Source: Alphaproteobacteria bacterium
GTDB lineage: Bacteria > Pseudomonadota > Alphaproteobacteria > ATCC43930 > CGMCC-115725
DNA length: 7,665 bases
NCBI GenBank assembly: GCA_017353855.1
Contig: JAFMSA010000178.1
Coordinates: 1-7,665, forward strand
Reading direction: 5' to 3'
How positions within the stretch are numbered: position 1 is the stretch's first letter; each line of letters opens with the position of its first letter. Made by a program: the position numbers and the translations under genes. Positions 6,595 through 7,665 of this stretch are shown here, in pieces. The notes under the pieces were generated by a model that was not told where the DNA came from, did no database searches, and saw nothing but the letters and a program-made list of their open reading frames with translations.

Positions 6595-7044
6595 GGTCCG
6601 ACGGAGCGACCAGCGCGCCTGAAGCGCGGTTGACTTGCTCGCGACGAACGCCCGCTGCACGGATTCCGAGGGGCGCCCCGGCGCGGCGCTCGACTTCGCG
6701 CGTCGTGGGTGTGATCATCAGTCGCCACACACCTCGGCTGCTTCGAGAAGTTCGTGGCCGCCGGGCCGCGCCCGGATGCGCCAAAGCGCCGGACAAAATA
6801 GGGGCGATGTCGGCGCCGCCCATGGCCACCGCCAAATGCCGCCGGCTGCAGTGTCCTCGGGATGCCGGTTCTCGGAATTCCGCCATCGCCGCTTCAGGCA
6901 GTCTGCGCCACCCCGGCTGGCTCAGGCCCTCCTGCAACCGGCCGCCCTGGTCAGGCACGGCGCAGTAGATCGGCGCCTGAGACGATCATGACCGGGACGA
7001 TGGTGCTGGTGCAATGATGTGAAAATCGAACGCTCGAATCTGCG
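6595..7044 (+). other. No recognisable gene, between the pseudogene and the methyltransferase
   Basis: Both strands were read in all frames. The open frames present (the longest, 6554-6958 on the minus strand, is 134 codons) are rich in Arg, Ala and Pro, have no Shine-Dalgarno that I can see and match no family I recognise; the minus one also runs antisense into the 3' end of the amidohydrolase pseudogene. This may be decayed coding sequence. No tRNA, terminator or repeat was found. A promoter for the downstream gene must lie here but no clear -10/-35 pair is seen. Confidence 0.5.
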
Positions 7045-7665
7045 ATGTGCCTCGCCGCGGGCCCCGTGACCGTTCGCACTGCCTATTTCGCCGCCGAGGG
7101 GTTTATCGACGAGCTAGCCGAGGAGCTCGGCTCTATTGAGGCCAGGCATGGCCGGTTGCTGATCGCCGCCGGCCCCCTGCGCCCGGCGGCTTGGGCGGCG
7201 AATGTTTGGCGTAACCCGCGCGAGATCGCGATCGCATCCATCTCCGACGCGGCGGCAAAGTTGCGCGGCATCCAGCGAAATTGGGCGGTCTATGCGCCCC
7301 GGCTCTACCGCCGGGCGAGGCTGATCCAGGAACTTCTGCCCAGCGTGTCCGCTAAACCTCTCGTCTTTGGCTCGTCGCCGCCCTCGGCCCCGCTCGGGTC
7401 ATGGACCCTGCTCGATGCCAAAACAATTCTTGCCGCCGCGCACTGCGCCAGCCCCTTTCCGAACGGCGAGGCCCGATTTGTCGAAGAACACCGCGGGCCC
7501 CCGAGCCGAGCATATCTGAAATTGTGGGAAGCGCTCACCCTGATCGGGCGGCGGCCCGGACCTGGGGAGACGTGCCTCGATCTCGGCGCGAGCCCGGGCG
7601 GCTGGAGCTGGGCATTGCAGGCAATGGGGGCCCGCGTAATCAGCGTCGACAAGGCCCCGCTGGCT
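7045..7665 (+). CDS. RlmM/FtsJ-like SAM-dependent methyltransferase (3' end beyond window)
   Basis: Enzymes of the RlmM family 2'-O-methylate cytidine 2498 of 23S rRNA in Gammaproteobacteria; this is a relative whose exact target is not established. 207 codons are visible. The N-terminal part (AYFAAEGFIDELAEELG, about residues 13-29) would be the substrate-binding half. SRAYLKLWEAL gives Lys159, matching the first Lys of the RrmJ K-D-K-E tetrad. CLDLGASPGGWSWAL (Asp179 onwards) is the SAM-binding motif I, close to E. coli RlmM DLGACPGGWTYQL, followed by VISVDKAPLA (RlmM VYSVDNGPMA). The rest of the catalytic tetrad and the C-terminus are cut off at the window edge. The frame opens after TGA 7015-7017; ATG 7045 is the first start, and GTG 7066 (MTVRTAYFAAEGF) is an alternative nearer the conserved block. 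Neither has a clear Shine-Dalgarno. It reads without lesions, unlike the pseudogene before it, and appears to be a housekeeping gene at the edge of the accessory island. Confidence 0.9.
   Translation, partial: MCLAAGPVTVRTAYFAAEGFIDELAEELGSIEARHGRLLIAAGPLRPAAWAANVWRNPREIAIASISDAAAKLRGIQRNWAVYAPRLYRRARLIQELLPSVSAKPLVFGSSPPSAPLGSWTLLDAKTILAAAHCASPFPNGEARFVEEHRGPPSRAYLKLWEALTLIGRRPGPGETCLDLGASPGGWSWALQAMGARVISVDKAPLA

Noticed and set aside
6554..6958. 134-codon minus-strand open frame as a gene
   Set aside because: It overlaps the 3' end of the amidohydrolase pseudogene, is Arg-rich without a family match and has no Shine-Dalgarno. It is kept only as unexplained sequence.
1..7665. CRISPR array, rRNA or classic transposase gene
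   Set aside because: No regularly spaced repeats, rRNA-like sequence or DDE/HUH transposase reading frame was seen on either strand.

Overview
The window is GC-rich with dense genes. Gene content (an AS-family amidase and NIPSNAP operon, hmgA, a Tat-type amidohydrolase remnant, an RlmM-like methyltransferase with the DLGASPGGWSW motif) suggests an alphaproteobacterium, probably a Hyphomicrobiales/Bradyrhizobium-like lineage. This assignment is inference from the proteins only. It looks like an accessory catabolic island flanked by decaying genes.

Layout. (1) 2-683 (+) is the 3' part of an iscB gene, the transposon-encoded HNH/RuvC nuclease family ancestral to Cas9. It carries two single-base deletions. 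It ends in a bulged hairpin (643-663) of the kind found at the right end of IS200/IS605-type elements. (2) hmgA (homogentisate 1,2-dioxygenase, intact) begins directly at that element end, so the element sits where a promoter would be expected. (3) Convergent to hmgA, with a 4-base gap, is a four-gene minus-strand operon read from about 5285 down to 1983: amidase, amidase, NIPSNAP, NIPSNAP. Each pair is a tandem duplicate. The amidases overlap by ATGA, and the NIPSNAP genes are 13 bases apart with good Shine-Dalgarno sites. (4) Divergent from the operon, across a short intergenic region with nested palindromes, is an amidohydrolase (COG3618/Amidohydro_2) pseudogene. It has a probable Tat signal remnant, two amber codons and about five single-base frameshifts. 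(5) About 450 bases follow with no recognisable gene. (6) The window ends inside an intact RlmM/FtsJ-like SAM-dependent methyltransferase gene.

How they fit together. The two amidases and the lost amidohydrolase are all amide or ester hydrolases, and with the NIPSNAP proteins they look like a small catabolic locus for an unknown amide substrate. hmgA supplies the ring-cleavage step of tyrosine/phenylalanine (homogentisate) catabolism. Whether the operon feeds it is unproven. The frameshifts fall only in the two pseudogenes, while about 5 kb of neighbouring genes read cleanly, so the decay looks biological rather than a general sequence-quality problem.
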